Shown: positions 46,593 to 56,855, numbered from the stretch's first letter. The stretch is DNA of 64,000 nucleotides from Atopobium massiliense (GCA_900343135.1 OPYK01000002.1:144051-208050), one strand, 5' to 3'. The notes: generated from the letters alone by a model not told the origin. A program made the numbers and translations.

Positions 46593-48770
46593 GTGAAACC
46601 ATCAATAGTAAACAGAATAAAATCAAACTGGACGCTGAAACGTCTAGGTAAAGTGGCAATGACAGTGGCTTTCACACTTGTGATTGCCATTTTTCTTTTA
46701 GCCATGCTGGGAACGGTGGTTCAAGCTGCGGGCTTGGTAGATGATACGGTCAATGTGGCAAATGAATACAGCCGATACCCACTTGAAAACTATCAACTGG
46801 ATTTTTATGTGGATAATAGCTGGGGCTGGCTTCCGTGGAACTGGTCGGACGGGATTGGAAAACAGGTCATGTATGGACTATATGCCATTACCAATTTTAT
46901 TTGGACAATCAGTTTGTATGTTTCCAATGCGACAGGTTACTTAGTACAGGAAGCCTATTCCTTAGACTTCATTTCCGCTACAGCAGATTCCATTGGTAAG
47001 AATATGCAGACCTTAGCTGGTGTGAGTGCAAACGGATTTTCAACAGAGGGTTTCTATGTTGGATTCCTCTTACTCTTGATTTTGGTTCTTGGGGTTTATG
47101 TTGCCTATACGGGACTGATAAAGAGAGAAACCACAAAGGCAATTCATGCCATTATGAATTTTGTGCTGGTGTTTATCCTATCGGCTTCCTTTATTGCCTA
47201 CGCTCCCGACTACATTAAAAAAATCAATGACTTTTCATCAGACATCAGTAATGCCAGTTTATCACTTGGCACGAAGATTGTCATGCCCCATTCCGATAGT
47301 CAAGGCAAGGACAGCGTGGACTTAATCAGAGATAGCCTGTTTTCCATACAGGTTCAGCAACCGTGGCTACTGCTTCAATACAACAGTTCAGACATTGAAA
47401 GTATCGGTATTGACCGTGTGGAAAGCCTGCTCTCCACCAGCCCAGATTCCAACAATGGCGAAGACAGAGAAAAAATTGTTGCGGAAGAAATTGAAGACAG
47501 AAGCAATACCAATCTAACCATTACAAAGACCATTAACCGTTTAGGTACAGTCTTCTTCCTATTTGTCTTCAATATTGGGATTTCCATATTTGTATTCCTA
47601 TTAACAGGAATCATGATTTTCTCGCAGGTACTTTTTATCATCTATGCTATGTTTCTGCCTGTGAGCTTTATTTTAAGCATGATTCCATCATTTGATGGTA
47701 TGTCAAAACGAGCCATAACAAAGCTCTTTAATACCATTTTGACACGAGCTGGAATCACATTGATTATTACGACAGCATTTAGTATTTCAACCATGCTCTA
47801 TACCTTATCGGCTGGTTATCCGTTCTTTTTGATTGCTTTTCTACAGATTGTGACCTTTGCAGGAATCTACTTCAAGCTGGGCGATTTAATGAGTATGTTT
47901 TCTCTACAGAGTAACGATTCTCAAAGTGTGGGAAGTCGTGTGATGAGAAAACCTCGTATGCTTATGCACGCTCACATGCACCGTCTACAGCGGAAACTTG
48001 GACGTTCCATGACTACTCTAGGGGCTGGGTCTGCCATTGTTACAGGTAAAAAAGGACAGTCGGGTTCGGGGAGTTCTGCAAGGACACAAGCAGATCACTC
48101 CCGACCAGACGGAAAGGAAAAATCAACACTTGGAAAACGTATCGGTCAAACCATCGGTACAGTAGCTGATACCAAAGACAGAATGGTAGACACTGCTAGT
48201 GGTTTGAAAGAACAGGTTAAAGATTTGCCGACCAATGCAAGATATGCAGTATATCAAGGAAAATCCAAAGTAAAAGAGAATGTCCGTGATTTAACCAGTA
48301 GTATTTCTCAAACCAAAGCGGACAGAGCCAGTGGACGCAAGGAACAGCAGGAACAAAGGCGAAAAACCATTGCGAAGCGTCGCTCTGAAATGGAACAGGT
48401 CAAACAGAAAAAACAGCCTGCTTCTTCTGTTCATGAAAGACCGACTACAAGACAAGAACAATATCATGATGAACAGACCTCAAAACAGTCTAATATTCAG
48501 ACTTCATATAAGGAATCTCAACAAGCCAAACAAGAGCGTCCAGCAGTTAAGTCCGATTTTTCAAGTCCAAAAGTGGAACGCCAAGGCAATACCGTTCAAG
48601 AAAAAACCGTTCAAAAGCCAGCAACTTCAACCACTACAGCAGATAGAACTTCACAACGTCCAATCACAAAAGAACGTCCGTCTACTGTTCAAAGAGTACC
48701 ACTACAAAATACAAGAAGTAGACCACCAATCAAAACCGCCACCATTAAGAAAGTCGGTAAGAAACCATGA
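46593..48770 (+). CDS. orf15: TcpH/VirB6-like membrane channel protein, Tn916 Orf15
   Basis: 725 residues with a GTG start 2 nt after the orf16 stop (AAGAGGTG upstream). Seven or so membrane segments lie in residues 1-450, then a long charged Lys/Gln/Arg tail of about 270 residues. This layout (polytopic channel with disordered tail) is that of TcpH-type proteins of Gram-positive type IV secretion. Its last 4 nt overlap orf14. Confidence 0.92.
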   Translation: MKPSIVNRIKSNWTLKRLGKVAMTVAFTLVIAIFLLAMLGTVVQAAGLVDDTVNVANEYSRYPLENYQLDFYVDNSWGWLPWNWSDGIGKQVMYGLYAITNFIWTISLYVSNATGYLVQEAYSLDFISATADSIGKNMQTLAGVSANGFSTEGFYVGFLLLLILVLGVYVAYTGLIKRETTKAIHAIMNFVLVFILSASFIAYAPDYIKKINDFSSDISNASLSLGTKIVMPHSDSQGKDSVDLIRDSLFSIQVQQPWLLLQYNSSDIESIGIDRVESLLSTSPDSNNGEDREKIVAEEIEDRSNTNLTITKTINRLGTVFFLFVFNIGISIFVFLLTGIMIFSQVLFIIYAMFLPVSFILSMIPSFDGMSKRAITKLFNTILTRAGITLIITTAFSISTMLYTLSAGYPFFLIAFLQIVTFAGIYFKLGDLMSMFSLQSNDSQSVGSRVMRKPRMLMHAHMHRLQRKLGRSMTTLGAGSAIVTGKKGQSGSGSSARTQADHSRPDGKEKSTLGKRIGQTIGTVADTKDRMVDTASGLKEQVKDLPTNARYAVYQGKSKVKENVRDLTSSISQTKADRASGRKEQQEQRRKTIAKRRSEMEQVKQKKQPASSVHERPTTRQEQYHDEQTSKQSNIQTSYKESQQAKQERPAVKSDFSSPKVERQGNTVQEKTVQKPATSTTTADRTSQRPITKERPSTVQRVPLQNTRSRPPIKTATIKKVGKKP

Positions 48771-49768
48771 AGTTGAAAACTTTAGTGATTGGTGGTTCTG
48801 GATTATTCTTGATGGTCTTCTCACTGCTTCTGTTTGTTGCCATTTTATTTTCAGATGAACAGGACAGCGGAATTTCCAATAATCATTATGGAGGTGTGAA
48901 TGTTTCCGCAGAAGTGCTGGCTCATAAGCCTATGGTAGAAAAATATGCCAAAGAATATGGCGTTGAAGAATATGTCAACATACTTCTTGCGATTATACAG
49001 GTGGAATCGGGCGGTACTGCGGAAGATGTTATGCAGTCCTCGGAATCCCTCGGTCTTCCACCTAATTCATTGAGTACAGAAGAATCCATTAAGCAAGGTG
49101 TGAAGTATTTCAGTGAATTATTAGCCAGTAGCGAAAGGCTCAGTGTAGATTTAGAATCGGTTATCCAGTCCTACAATTATGGTGGTGGTTTCTTAGGGTA
49201 TGTGGCTAATCGTGGAAATAAATATACCTTTGAACTGGCTCAAAGTTTCTCAAAAGAGTATTCAGGTGGCGAAAAAGTGTCTTACCCCAATCCCATAGCC
49301 ATACCTATCAATGGGGGCTGGCGATACAACTATGGCAATATGTTTTATGTGCAACTGGTAACGCAGTATCTTGTCACAACAGAGTTTGATGATGATACGG
49401 TACAAGCCATCATGGACGAAGCACTGAAATATGAGGGCTGGCGATACGTTTACGGTGGAGCTTCCCCGACTACTTCTTTTGATTGTAGCGGACTGACACA
49501 ATGGACGTATGGAAAAGCTGGAATTAACTTACCACGAACCGCACAACAGCAATATGATGTGACCCAGCATATCCCACTATCGGAAGCACAAGCTGGCGAT
49601 TTGGTTTTCTTTCATTCTACCTATAACGCTGGCTCTTATATTACTCATGTTGGGATATACCTTGGCAATAACCGTATGTTTCATGCAGGCGACCCAATCG
49701 GTTATGCCGACTTAACAAGCCCCTACTGGCAACAGCATTTAGTGGGAGCAGGACGAATCAAACAATGA
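48767..49768 (+). CDS. orf14: Bifunctional wall hydrolase, Tn916 Orf14
   Basis: 333 residues. A membrane anchor (about 6-28) is followed by a lysozyme-like domain (LLAIIQVESGGTAEDVMQSS, with the catalytic Glu) and an NlpC/P60 peptidase (FDCSGLTQWTYG with the catalytic Cys; ITHVGIYLGNNRMFHA with the His). It opens peptidoglycan locally for the mating channel. Starts within the end of orf15 (ATGA). Confidence 0.95.
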   Translation: MKLKTLVIGGSGLFLMVFSLLLFVAILFSDEQDSGISNNHYGGVNVSAEVLAHKPMVEKYAKEYGVEEYVNILLAIIQVESGGTAEDVMQSSESLGLPPNSLSTEESIKQGVKYFSELLASSERLSVDLESVIQSYNYGGGFLGYVANRGNKYTFELAQSFSKEYSGGEKVSYPNPIAIPINGGWRYNYGNMFYVQLVTQYLVTTEFDDDTVQAIMDEALKYEGWRYVYGGASPTTSFDCSGLTQWTYGKAGINLPRTAQQQYDVTQHIPLSEAQAGDLVFFHSTYNAGSYITHVGIYLGNNRMFHAGDPIGYADLTSPYWQQHLVGAGRIKQ

Positions 49769-50700
49769 GAAAGGAAGATTTAATGATGAAATTTAGAAAA
49801 AATCAGAATAAAGAAAAACAGATACCAAAGGAAAAGAAACCTCGTGTCTACTATAAGGTCAATCCTCATAAAAAGGTTGTGATTGCCTTGTGGGTACTTT
49901 TAGGGCTTAGTTTCAGCTTTGCGATATTCAAGCACTTTACAGCTATAGATACTCATACTATTCACGAAACAACTATCATAGAAAAGGAATACGTTGATAC
50001 TCATCATGTAGAAAATTTTGTAGAGAACTTTGCGAAAGTCTACTATTCATGGGAGCAATCCGATAAGTCCATTGATAATCGAATGGAAAGTCTAAAAGGC
50101 TATCTGACAGATGAACTTCAAGCTCTCAATGTTGATACAGTACGCAAAGATATTCCTGTATCGTCTTCTGTAAGAGGATTTCAGATATGGACGGTAGAGC
50201 CAACTGGCGACAATGAGTTTAATGTAACCTACAGTGTAGACCAGCTCATTACAGAGGGAGAAAATACAAAGACCGTCCACTCTGCTTATATAGTGAGTGT
50301 CTATGTAGATGGTTCTGGAAATATGGTACTGGTTAAGAATCCGACCATTACCAACATACCTAAGAAATCAAGTTATAAACCAAAAGCCATTGAAAGTGAG
50401 GGGACGGTTGATTCCATTACAACCAATGAAATCAATGAGTTTTTAACGACGTTCTTCAAGCTCTATCCTACAGCGACAGCCAGTGAACTTTCCTACTATG
50501 TGAATGACGGGATATTAAAACCAATCGGAAAAGAGTACATCTTTCAAGAACTGGTAAATCCTATTCACAATCGTAAGGATAATCAAGTCACGGTATCGCT
50601 GACAGTGGAGTATATCGACCAGCAGACCAAAGCAACGCAGGTATCTCAATTTGATTTGGTACTTGAAAAGAACGGGAGTAATTGGAAGATTATAGAATAA
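49765..50700 (+). CDS. orf13: TcpC-like conjugation protein, Tn916 Orf13
   Basis: 311 residues (305 if the ATG at 49783 is used). A short basic cytoplasmic part, one membrane helix (about 36-54), and two NTF2-like extracellular domains as in TcpC. It forms part of the outer channel. It starts in the last codons of orf14. Confidence 0.93.
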   Translation: MRKEDLMMKFRKNQNKEKQIPKEKKPRVYYKVNPHKKVVIALWVLLGLSFSFAIFKHFTAIDTHTIHETTIIEKEYVDTHHVENFVENFAKVYYSWEQSDKSIDNRMESLKGYLTDELQALNVDTVRKDIPVSSSVRGFQIWTVEPTGDNEFNVTYSVDQLITEGENTKTVHSAYIVSVYVDGSGNMVLVKNPTITNIPKKSSYKPKAIESEGTVDSITTNEINEFLTTFFKLYPTATASELSYYVNDGILKPIGKEYIFQELVNPIHNRKDNQVTVSLTVEYIDQQTKATQVSQFDLVLEKNGSNWKIIE

Positions 50701-50829
50701 CAAATATTGGTACATTATTACAGCTATTTTGTAATCACGTACTCTCTTTGATAAAAAATTGGAGATTCCTTTACAAATATGCTCTTACGTGCTATTATTT
50801 AAGTGACTATTTAAAAGGAGTTAATAAAT

Positions 50830-51041
50830 ATGCGGCAAGGTATTCTTAAATAAACTGTCAATTTGATAGCGGGAACAAATAATTAGATGTCCTTTTTTAG
50901 GAGGGCTTAGTTTTTTGTACCCAGTTTAAGAATACCTTTATCATGTGATTCTAAAGTATCCAGAGAATATCTGTATGCTTTGTATACCTATGGTTATGCA
51001 TAAAAATCCCAGTGATAAAAGTATTTATCACTGGGATTTTT
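50830..51041 (+). promoter_or_regulatory. tet(M) attenuation leader
   Basis: Begins with a 7-codon frame (MRQGILK, 50830-50853) behind AAAGGAG. An outer stem pairs 50837-50850 with 50925-50938. Just before tet(M), AAAAATCCCAGTGATAAA (51002-51019) pairs exactly with 51024-51041 and ends in T5, a terminator inside the orf12 leader. In Tn916 slow translation with tetracycline lets polymerase pass this site. Confidence 0.85.
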
Positions 51042-51061
51042 ATGCCCTTTTGGGTTTTTGA
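50975..51061 (+). CDS. orf12: tet(M) leader peptide, Tn916 Orf12
   Basis: 28 residues beginning MLCIPMVMHKNPSDKSIYHW. The terminator stem is formed from its own codons, so its translation controls read-through into tet(M). It ends 15 nt before tet(M). Confidence 0.9.
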   Translation: MLCIPMVMHKNPSDKSIYHWDFYALLGF

Positions 51062-51076
51062 ATGGAGGAAAATCAC

Positions 51077-52996
51077 ATGAAAATTATTAATATTGGAGTT
51101 TTAGCTCATGTTGATGCAGGAAAAACTACCTTAACAGAAAGCTTATTATATAACAGTGGAGCGATTACAGAATTAGGAAGCGTGGACAAAGGTACAACGA
51201 GGACGGATAATACGCTTTTAGAACGTCAGAGAGGAATTACAATTCAGACAGGAATAACCTCTTTTCAGTGGGAAAATACGAAGGTGAACATCATAGACAC
51301 GCCAGGACATATGGATTTCTTAGCAGAAGTATATCGTTCATTATCAGTTTTAGATGGGGCAATTCTACTGATTTCTGCAAAAGATGGCGTACAAGCACAA
51401 ACTCGTATATTATTTCATGCACTTAGGAAAATGGGGATTCCCACAATCTTTTTTATCAATAAGATTGACCAAAATGGAATTGATTTATCAACGGTTTATC
51501 AGGATATTAAAGAGAAACTTTCTGCCGAAATTGTAATCAAACAGAAGGTAGAACTGTATCCTAATATGTGTGTGACGAACTTTACCGAATCTGAACAATG
51601 GGATACGGTAATAGAGGGAAACGATGACCTTTTAGAGAAATATATGTCCGGTAAATCATTAGAAGCATTGGAACTCGAACAAGAGGAAAGCATAAGATTT
51701 CATAATTGTTCCCTGTTCCCTGTTTATCACGGAAGTGCAAAAAACAATATAGGGATTGATAACCTTATAGAAGTGATTACGAATAAATTTTATTCATCAA
51801 CACATCGAGGTCCGTCTGAACTTTGCGGAAATGTTTTCAAAATTGAATATACAAAAAAAAGACAACGTCTTGCATATATACGCCTTTATAGTGGAGTACT
51901 ACATTTACGAGATTCGGTTAGAGTATCAGAAAAAGAAAAAATAAAAGTTACAGAAATGTATACTTCAATAAATGGTGAATTATGTAAGATTGATAGAGCT
52001 TATTCTGGAGAAATTGTTATTTTGCAAAATGAGTTTTTGAAGTTAAATAGTGTTCTTGGAGATACAAAACTATTGCCACAGAGAAAAAAGATTGAAAATC
52101 CGCACCCTCTACTACAAACAACTGTTGAACCGAGTAAACCTGAACAGAGAGAAATGTTGCTTGATGCCCTTTTGGAAATCTCAGATAGTGATCCGCTTCT
52201 ACGATATTACGTGGATTCTACGACACATGAAATTATACTTTCTTTCTTAGGGAAAGTACAAATGGAAGTGATTAGTGCACTGTTGCAAGAAAAGTATCAT
52301 GTGGAGATAGAACTAAAAGAGCCTACAGTCATTTATATGGAGAGACCGTTAAAAAATGCAGAATATACCATTCACATCGAAGTGCCGCCAAATCCTTTCT
52401 GGGCTTCCATTGGTTTATCTGTATCACCGCTTCCGTTGGGAAGTGGAATGCAGTATGAGAGCTCGGTTTCTCTTGGATACTTAAATCAATCATTTCAAAA
52501 TGCAGTTATGGAAGGGATACGCTATGGTTGCGAACAAGGATTATATGGTTGGAATGTGACGGATTGTAAAATCTGTTTTAAGTATGGCTTATACTATAGC
52601 CCTGTTAGTACCCCAGCAGATTTTCGGATGCTTGCTCCTATTGTATTGGAACAAGTCTTAAAAAAAGCTGGAACAGAATTGTTAGAGCCATATCTTAGTT
52701 TTAAAATTTATGCGCCACAGGAATATCTTTCACGAGCATACAACGATGCTCCTAAATATTGTGCGAACATCGTAGACACTCAATTGAAAAATAATGAGGT
52801 CATTCTTAGTGGAGAAATCCCTGCTCGGTGTATTCAAGAATATCGTAGTGATTTAACTTTCTTTACAAATGGACGTAGTGTTTGTTTAACAGAGTTAAAA
52901 GGGTACCATGTTACTACCGGTGAACCTGTTTGCCAGCCCCGTCGTCCAAATAGTCGGATAGATAAAGTACGATATATGTTCAATAAAATAACTTAG
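51077..52996 (+). CDS. tet(M): Ribosomal protection protein Tet(M)
   Basis: 639 residues, full length from ATG 51077 (GGAGG upstream). An EF-G-like GTPase that removes tetracycline from the ribosome: G1 [11 protein letters not shown]2 RGITIQTG, G3 DTPGHMDF, G4 FINKIDQ, and an EF-G-type C-terminus. No inactivating change is seen. It is the last Tn916 gene present; orf6 and everything to the right are missing. Confidence 0.98.
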   Translation: MKIINIGVLAHVDAGKTTLTESLLYNSGAITELGSVDKGTTRTDNTLLERQRGITIQTGITSFQWENTKVNIIDTPGHMDFLAEVYRSLSVLDGAILLISAKDGVQAQTRILFHALRKMGIPTIFFINKIDQNGIDLSTVYQDIKEKLSAEIVIKQKVELYPNMCVTNFTESEQWDTVIEGNDDLLEKYMSGKSLEALELEQEESIRFHNCSLFPVYHGSAKNNIGIDNLIEVITNKFYSSTHRGPSELCGNVFKIEYTKKRQRLAYIRLYSGVLHLRDSVRVSEKEKIKVTEMYTSINGELCKIDRAYSGEIVILQNEFLKLNSVLGDTKLLPQRKKIENPHPLLQTTVEPSKPEQREMLLDALLEISDSDPLLRYYVDSTTHEIILSFLGKVQMEVISALLQEKYHVEIELKEPTVIYMERPLKNAEYTIHIEVPPNPFWASIGLSVSPLPLGSGMQYESSVSLGYLNQSFQNAVMEGIRYGCEQGLYGWNVTDCKICFKYGLYYSPVSTPADFRMLAPIVLEQVLKKAGTELLEPYLSFKIYAPQEYLSRAYNDAPKYCANIVDTQLKNNEVILSGEIPARCIQEYRSDLTFFTNGRSVCLTELKGYHVTTGEPVCQPRRPNSRIDKVRYMFNKIT

Positions 52997-53126
52997 TGTA
53001 TTTTATGTTGTTATATAAATATGGTTTCTTGTTAAATAAGATGAAATATTTTTTAATAAAAAACGTATAGGACTTAATAGTTACTGAGTATAGCTGCAAC
53101 GCAGCAACGATACGGTTGCACGTCGC

Positions 53127-53167
53127 ACAAAAAAGCACTGCCCTACACACAAGGTGCAAGGCAGTGC
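53127..53167 (-). terminator. Intrinsic terminator of the dha-glpF operon
   Basis: On the minus strand GCACTGCC pairs with GGCAGTGC (53135-53167), followed by six T (53129-53134). It lies 26 bp after the glpF stop. Confidence 0.8.
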
Positions 53168-53193
53168 AAACGGTAATGCAAATCCTGCAAGGA

Positions 53194-53907
53194 CTACATA
53201 AGCGTTAAGAATGCCTGATACAGCAACGCACCAGCAACGCCGCCTACGATTGGACCAACAACAGGAATCCATGCATAACCCCAGTCGGAGCCGCCTTTGT
53301 TTGCGATAGGCAAAATGGCATGCATAATACGAGGACCAAGGTCTCGAGCAGGGTTAATAGCATAACCGGTTGTTGCACCAAGAGAAAAACCAACAACGAT
53401 AACTACCAAACCAACAACAATTGGGCCAAGGCCGCTTGCAAGGTTGTTTGGACCTAATGCCATAACGCAAATAACCAACACGGCGGTACCAAGTGCCTCG
53501 TCGAGCACGTTCGACCAGGTGTGCCTAATGGCAGGAGCAGTTGAGAAGCAACCCAAGATGGTGGGGGCATCTTTGGTTTCTTTCCAGTGTGGATAGTAGT
53601 GCAGCCACACTAAAATAGCACCGGCAGCTGCGCCAAGTGTTTGCGCAATAACAAAACCGGGCACTTGCTCAACAGGAAACATACCGGCAGCAGCAAGTGC
53701 AATAGTTACCGCAGGATTTAAGTGACCAGGACATACAAGACCTGCAATATACACAGCAACGGTTACTGCAATACCCCAGCCAAGGACTATTGCCGTCCAG
53801 CCGGTACCTTCCTCTTTTGTTTTGTGCAGGATATTACCTGCTACAACACCATCACCAAGCAGCACCAAAATCATAGTGCCAAAAAATTCACCAATAAGAG
53901 CGTTCAT
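53194..53907 (-). CDS. glpF: Glycerol facilitator (aquaglyceroporin)
   Basis: 237 residues, six predicted membrane helices and two half-helices with the pore motifs HLNPAVTIALA and AINPARDLGPR. The Asp after the second NPA motif marks glycerol-conducting members. It probably takes up glycerol or dihydroxyacetone. It is last in the dhaK-dhaL-dhaM-glpF run, 52 nt after dhaM. Confidence 0.93.
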   Translation of the reverse strand: MNALIGEFFGTMILVLLGDGVVAGNILHKTKEEGTGWTAIVLGWGIAVTVAVYIAGLVCPGHLNPAVTIALAAAGMFPVEQVPGFVIAQTLGAAAGAILVWLHYYPHWKETKDAPTILGCFSTAPAIRHTWSNVLDEALGTAVLVICVMALGPNNLASGLGPIVVGLVVIVVGFSLGATTGYAINPARDLGPRIMHAILPIANKGGSDWGYAWIPVVGPIVGGVAGALLYQAFLTLM

Positions 53908-53959
53908 ACGTGCCTCCTTTTAGTAATTACACCTAACCATCAATGTAATAGCAACGAGA

Positions 53960-54358
53960 TTATTTAGTAATTTTGAGGGGTTCTAGCTCGCCTAACACTT
54001 CGTCTAGCGGCGCATTCGCCTGAAGCAACACAGCTGCGGCAAATGTACCTTCAACAATAGGCACTGGCTGCATTAACACCTTTTTTGTACACGTCTCACA
54101 TGCAAGCTCTAAGTTAAGCTTTGCACTTCCCAAGTCGTAAAATGCAAGCAGCGTATCAGCAGTGTTTTCTTCGATAGCGCCTAAAACCACGTCGAACGTA
54201 CTTCCAATGTCACCATCAGCCGTGCCGCCGCAATAGGTAATGCTTACATCGTGAGCAACCTGGTCTACCAGCTTTTTTACGCCGCATGCAATCTCGGGTA
54301 CGTGCGAAACAATTACAATGCCCACGCTGCCAGTGTCTTGCGTATCTATTGCACTCAT
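53960..54358 (-). CDS. dhaM: Dihydroxyacetone kinase phosphotransfer subunit DhaM
   Basis: 132 residues: the EIIA-Man-like domain only, as in Firmicutes-type DhaM (no HPr or EI fusion). The phospho-His is in IVIVSHVPEIACG at residues 14-26, with the AFYDLGSAKLNLE motif. It passes phosphate from PTS HPr to the ADP held by DhaL. The ATG at 54358 is used; it is 1 nt past the dhaL stop, so translation is coupled. Confidence 0.93.
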   Translation of the reverse strand: MSAIDTQDTGSVGIVIVSHVPEIACGVKKLVDQVAHDVSITYCGGTADGDIGSTFDVVLGAIEENTADTLLAFYDLGSAKLNLELACETCTKKVLMQPVPIVEGTFAAAVLLQANAPLDEVLGELEPLKITK

Positions 54359-54359
54359 A

Positions 54360-54929
54360 CTACACTCCTTGCTCGAGAAGGGCGCAAAAGAGCATGCCAG
54401 ATGACGCCGCACCAGGATCGATATGACCACACGAGCGCTCGCCGGTGTACGAAGCGCGACCCTTCGTTGCACGCATAGGTGCAGTAGCGTCTACCAGCGC
54501 TTTAATGCTGTCGCAGGTAAGCTCGCCATTACGCAGCTGCTCAATCGCCGGACTCCAAAAATCAACCATGGTTTTTTCGCCCAGCTCAGCATGACCACGC
54601 TTTTGAATTTGCTCAAGCCCGCAGTGTAACATGTCGGGCAAGCTGTCGTTTGCATGCATACTCATGCCCAAAAATGCCGAACCGTACAGAGGACCCGAAG
54701 CACCACCAACGTGGCTAAGCAGTTGCATTGCGCACAGTTTAAGGGCTTCAGCTGCAGTTTTAGGCGGTTTTTCCTCGAGCGCTTTGCGTACAAACTCCAT
54801 GCCGCGCGCCATGTTTGCGCCGTGATCGCCATCGCCAATAGGCGTGTCAAGGTCGGTAAGATAGGTTTTGTTTTCTTGAATTTTTTTGTCAAAGGCTAAT
54901 AGCCACTGTACAGCTACTTGAGTTTCCAT
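54360..54929 (-). CDS. dhaL: Dihydroxyacetone kinase ADP-binding subunit DhaL
   Basis: 189 residues, all-helical. The Mg/ADP site is in DTPIGDGDHGANMARGM (three Asp), with HVGGASGPLYGSAF and the C-terminal GRASYTGERSCGHIDPGA. It holds ADP permanently as cofactor, phosphorylated by DhaM and dephosphorylated to dihydroxyacetone on DhaK. It follows dhaK by 7 nt. Confidence 0.95.
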   Translation of the reverse strand: METQVAVQWLLAFDKKIQENKTYLTDLDTPIGDGDHGANMARGMEFVRKALEEKPPKTAAEALKLCAMQLLSHVGGASGPLYGSAFLGMSMHANDSLPDMLHCGLEQIQKRGHAELGEKTMVDFWSPAIEQLRNGELTCDSIKALVDATAPMRATKGRASYTGERSCGHIDPGAASSGMLFCALLEQGV

Positions 54930-54936
54930 ATCATCA

Positions 54937-55923
54937 CTACCAAGCTGGAGTATTAACAGGAGCGTTAAGTGCCTTAACGTCGCTATCGGTTACCTGCATA
55001 AGAGTAAGCGACAAGCCTGCCATATCAATAGACGTCATGTAGTTGCCAAGCTTCTTAAATGCAACTTCAATGCCCTTTTCGGCCAAGAGCTCTTCAACGT
55101 CATGTGCAAAAATGTATTGCTCCATAAGCGGCGTTGCGCCCATGCCATTAACAAGAAGGGCAACTTTTTTGTTGGCATCCCAATCAAAGCTTTCATACAA
55201 TTTTCCGAATAGCTCTTTTGCAAAGGTTTTTGAAGGAGCCATCTTGTCGCGCTTGTAACCAGGCTCACCGTGAATACCAATACCAAACTCGATTTCATCC
55301 TCAGCAAGAACAAAACCAGGCTTACCAGCTTCAGGTACGGTTGCGCCCGAAAGAGCCAGGCCAATTGTGTGAATACGTGGAACAATGTCGTCGGCAAGAG
55401 CTTTGATTTCCTCAAGCGTGCAGCCACGACGTGCTGCATCGCCCAAAATTTTATGCACAAAGATGGTTCCTGCAACACCACGGCGACCCTGCGTGTACAA
55501 ACTGTCTTCAACAGCAATGTCGTCGTCCACAACAACGCTCGCTACCTTAATGTCTTCGGTTTCGGCAAGCTCTTGTGCCATCTCAAAGTTCATGATATCG
55601 CCGGAGTAGTTTTTGATAACCATAAATACGCCAGCACCCTCATCTGCCTGGCGAATTGCTTCCAAAATTTGGTCGGGCGTAGGAGACGTAAACACGGCAC
55701 CACACACAGCGCCAGAAAGCATACCCTCGCCTACAAACCCTGCGTGTGCAGGCTCATGACCAGAGCCACCACCCGAAATAATACCAACGTGACCTTGCTT
55801 TTCAGCACGGCGCATAATAACGTCGAATCCTTCTGCACGGCGCAATACATCGCTGTGAATAAAGGTAAGGCCTTGCAACATCTCATCTACAACAGTAGTG
55901 GGATCGTTGATAATCTTTTTCAT
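54937..55923 (-). CDS. dhaK: Dihydroxyacetone kinase substrate-binding subunit DhaK
   Basis: 328 residues from ATG 55923 (AAAGG upstream). GGGSGHEPAH carries one catalytic His, NYSGDIMNFEMA the Asp, and FGIGIHGEPGY the His that binds dihydroxyacetone covalently as a hemiaminal. First gene of the minus-strand operon, under the promoter and operator at 56108-56137. Confidence 0.96.
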   Translation of the reverse strand: MKKIINDPTTVVDEMLQGLTFIHSDVLRRAEGFDVIMRRAEKQGHVGIISGGGSGHEPAHAGFVGEGMLSGAVCGAVFTSPTPDQILEAIRQADEGAGVFMVIKNYSGDIMNFEMAQELAETEDIKVASVVVDDDIAVEDSLYTQGRRGVAGTIFVHKILGDAARRGCTLEEIKALADDIVPRIHTIGLALSGATVPEAGKPGFVLAEDEIEFGIGIHGEPGYKRDKMAPSKTFAKELFGKLYESFDWDANKKVALLVNGMGATPLMEQYIFAHDVEELLAEKGIEVAFKKLGNYMTSIDMAGLSLTLMQVTDSDVKALNAPVNTPAW

Positions 55924-56107
55924 GGCTACCAACCTTTCTGTAAAAGTTTAATGCGAAATGCGCAGGTAAGCGTGGGTGCTGCAGGAACTGAGCTGTGCTT
56001 GGCTGCGCGAAGCAGCGAGCAGCGCGCTCATGCAACTTTGCGGCATGCACCGCCGTCATTGCGCTTTGCATTCTCGTTACTGCTATTGTATGCAAGGAAA
56101 TTTTTAG

Positions 56108-56137
56108 ATTATAGTGGACAACTTATACTCCTTGTCC
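56108..56137 (-). promoter_or_regulatory. dhaK promoter overlapping a DhaS-type operator
   Basis: GGACA (56116-56120), N12, TGTCC (56133-56137) has the half-sites and spacing known for the Lactococcus DhaS site. A minus-strand TATAAT (56108-56113) directly flanks it and points to dhaK. For dhaS on the plus strand, TTGTCC at 56139-56144 and TAATAAT at 56161-56167 form a possible promoter. Confidence 0.65.
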
Positions 56138-56205
56138 ATTGTCCTTATCCACATTTTCCGTAATAATTTATGTACTGTTGATACACGTGGGAGGTGATAG
56201 AGTGC

Positions 56206-56766
56206 ATGTCTGGTTCGATCATCACCAAAAAGAAAATTGCAAATGCGTTTAAAACAGAAATTGAGTGCCGCACGTTCGACTCAATCTCGGTGAGTCAGAT
56301 AATGAAACGTGCACATGTACGCAGACAAACCTTCTACGATTGCTTTATCGACAAATACGACCTGGTAGATTGGATATTTCAAAACGATCTTCACGAGCAG
56401 ATTTCCGACCGACTCGACTTTTTGAGTGGTCTCGATTTGCTGCAAGAAGTGTTTTACTTTTTTGAAAAACATATGCATTATTATGCACAATTATTTAAAA
56501 TCGTTGATCAAAACGACTTTTCAACTTATTTTCTGGACTACTGCGAGCAGCTCATACGCAAAATTTTTGATGAAGAGCTGCATGGCGCGGGTATAAGCAT
56601 TGCACCTGAGGTGCTAGCGCCGTACATAAGCTATCATAGCATCGCGCTTTCAAACGTGATTCGATACCATGTTATGCATGAAAATTTTAACCGTGAGATA
56701 CTGTTTATGATGTGTACGAATACAATAAACATTACCTTGCAAATTATTTCGAACGATACCCTATAG
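56206..56766 (+). CDS. dhaS: DhaS-type TetR-family regulator
   Basis: 186 residues. An N-terminal TetR helix-turn-helix (TFDSISVSQIMKRAHVRRQT, then FYDCFIDKYDLVDW) and a C-terminal helical domain as in DhaS. In Lactococcus, DhaS binds DhaQ-dihydroxyacetone and switches on the dha operon. The ATG at 56206 follows GGAGGTGA by 8 nt; the in-frame GTG at 56194 overlaps that site and is rejected. It diverges from dhaK. Confidence 0.88.
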   Translation: MSGSIITKKKIANAFKTEIECRTFDSISVSQIMKRAHVRRQTFYDCFIDKYDLVDWIFQNDLHEQISDRLDFLSGLDLLQEVFYFFEKHMHYYAQLFKIVDQNDFSTYFLDYCEQLIRKIFDEELHGAGISIAPEVLAPYISYHSIALSNVIRYHVMHENFNREILFMMCTNTINITLQIISNDTL

Positions 56767-56855
56767 CGCTTGAGCGCGAGTATAAGCAGGCTCACGAGCT
56801 GGCTTATAACCAGGATACAAAACGGAAACAGAACGGATACAGAACAGGAAGCGTC

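Larger units (their letters stand above)
36105..53060 (+). mobile_element. Tn916-like conjugative transposon fragment, erm(B) tet(M), right end missing
   Basis: Gene order orf24-like peptide, orf23, 22, 21, 20, erm(B)/ISL3 insert, 19, 18, 17, 16, 15, 14, 13, leader, tet(M) is that of Tn916 with the erm(B) insertion position of Tn6002-like elements. The left terminus near 36105 carries AGCATAAAAATCTAGTTATC, followed by ACTACTAATTTACTACTTAT repeats like Tn916 left-end sites. Right of tet(M) only about 60 bp of AT-rich element sequence remains before host DNA. Base composition is clearly more AT-rich than both flanks. Both boundaries are estimated by eye. Confidence 0.85.
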
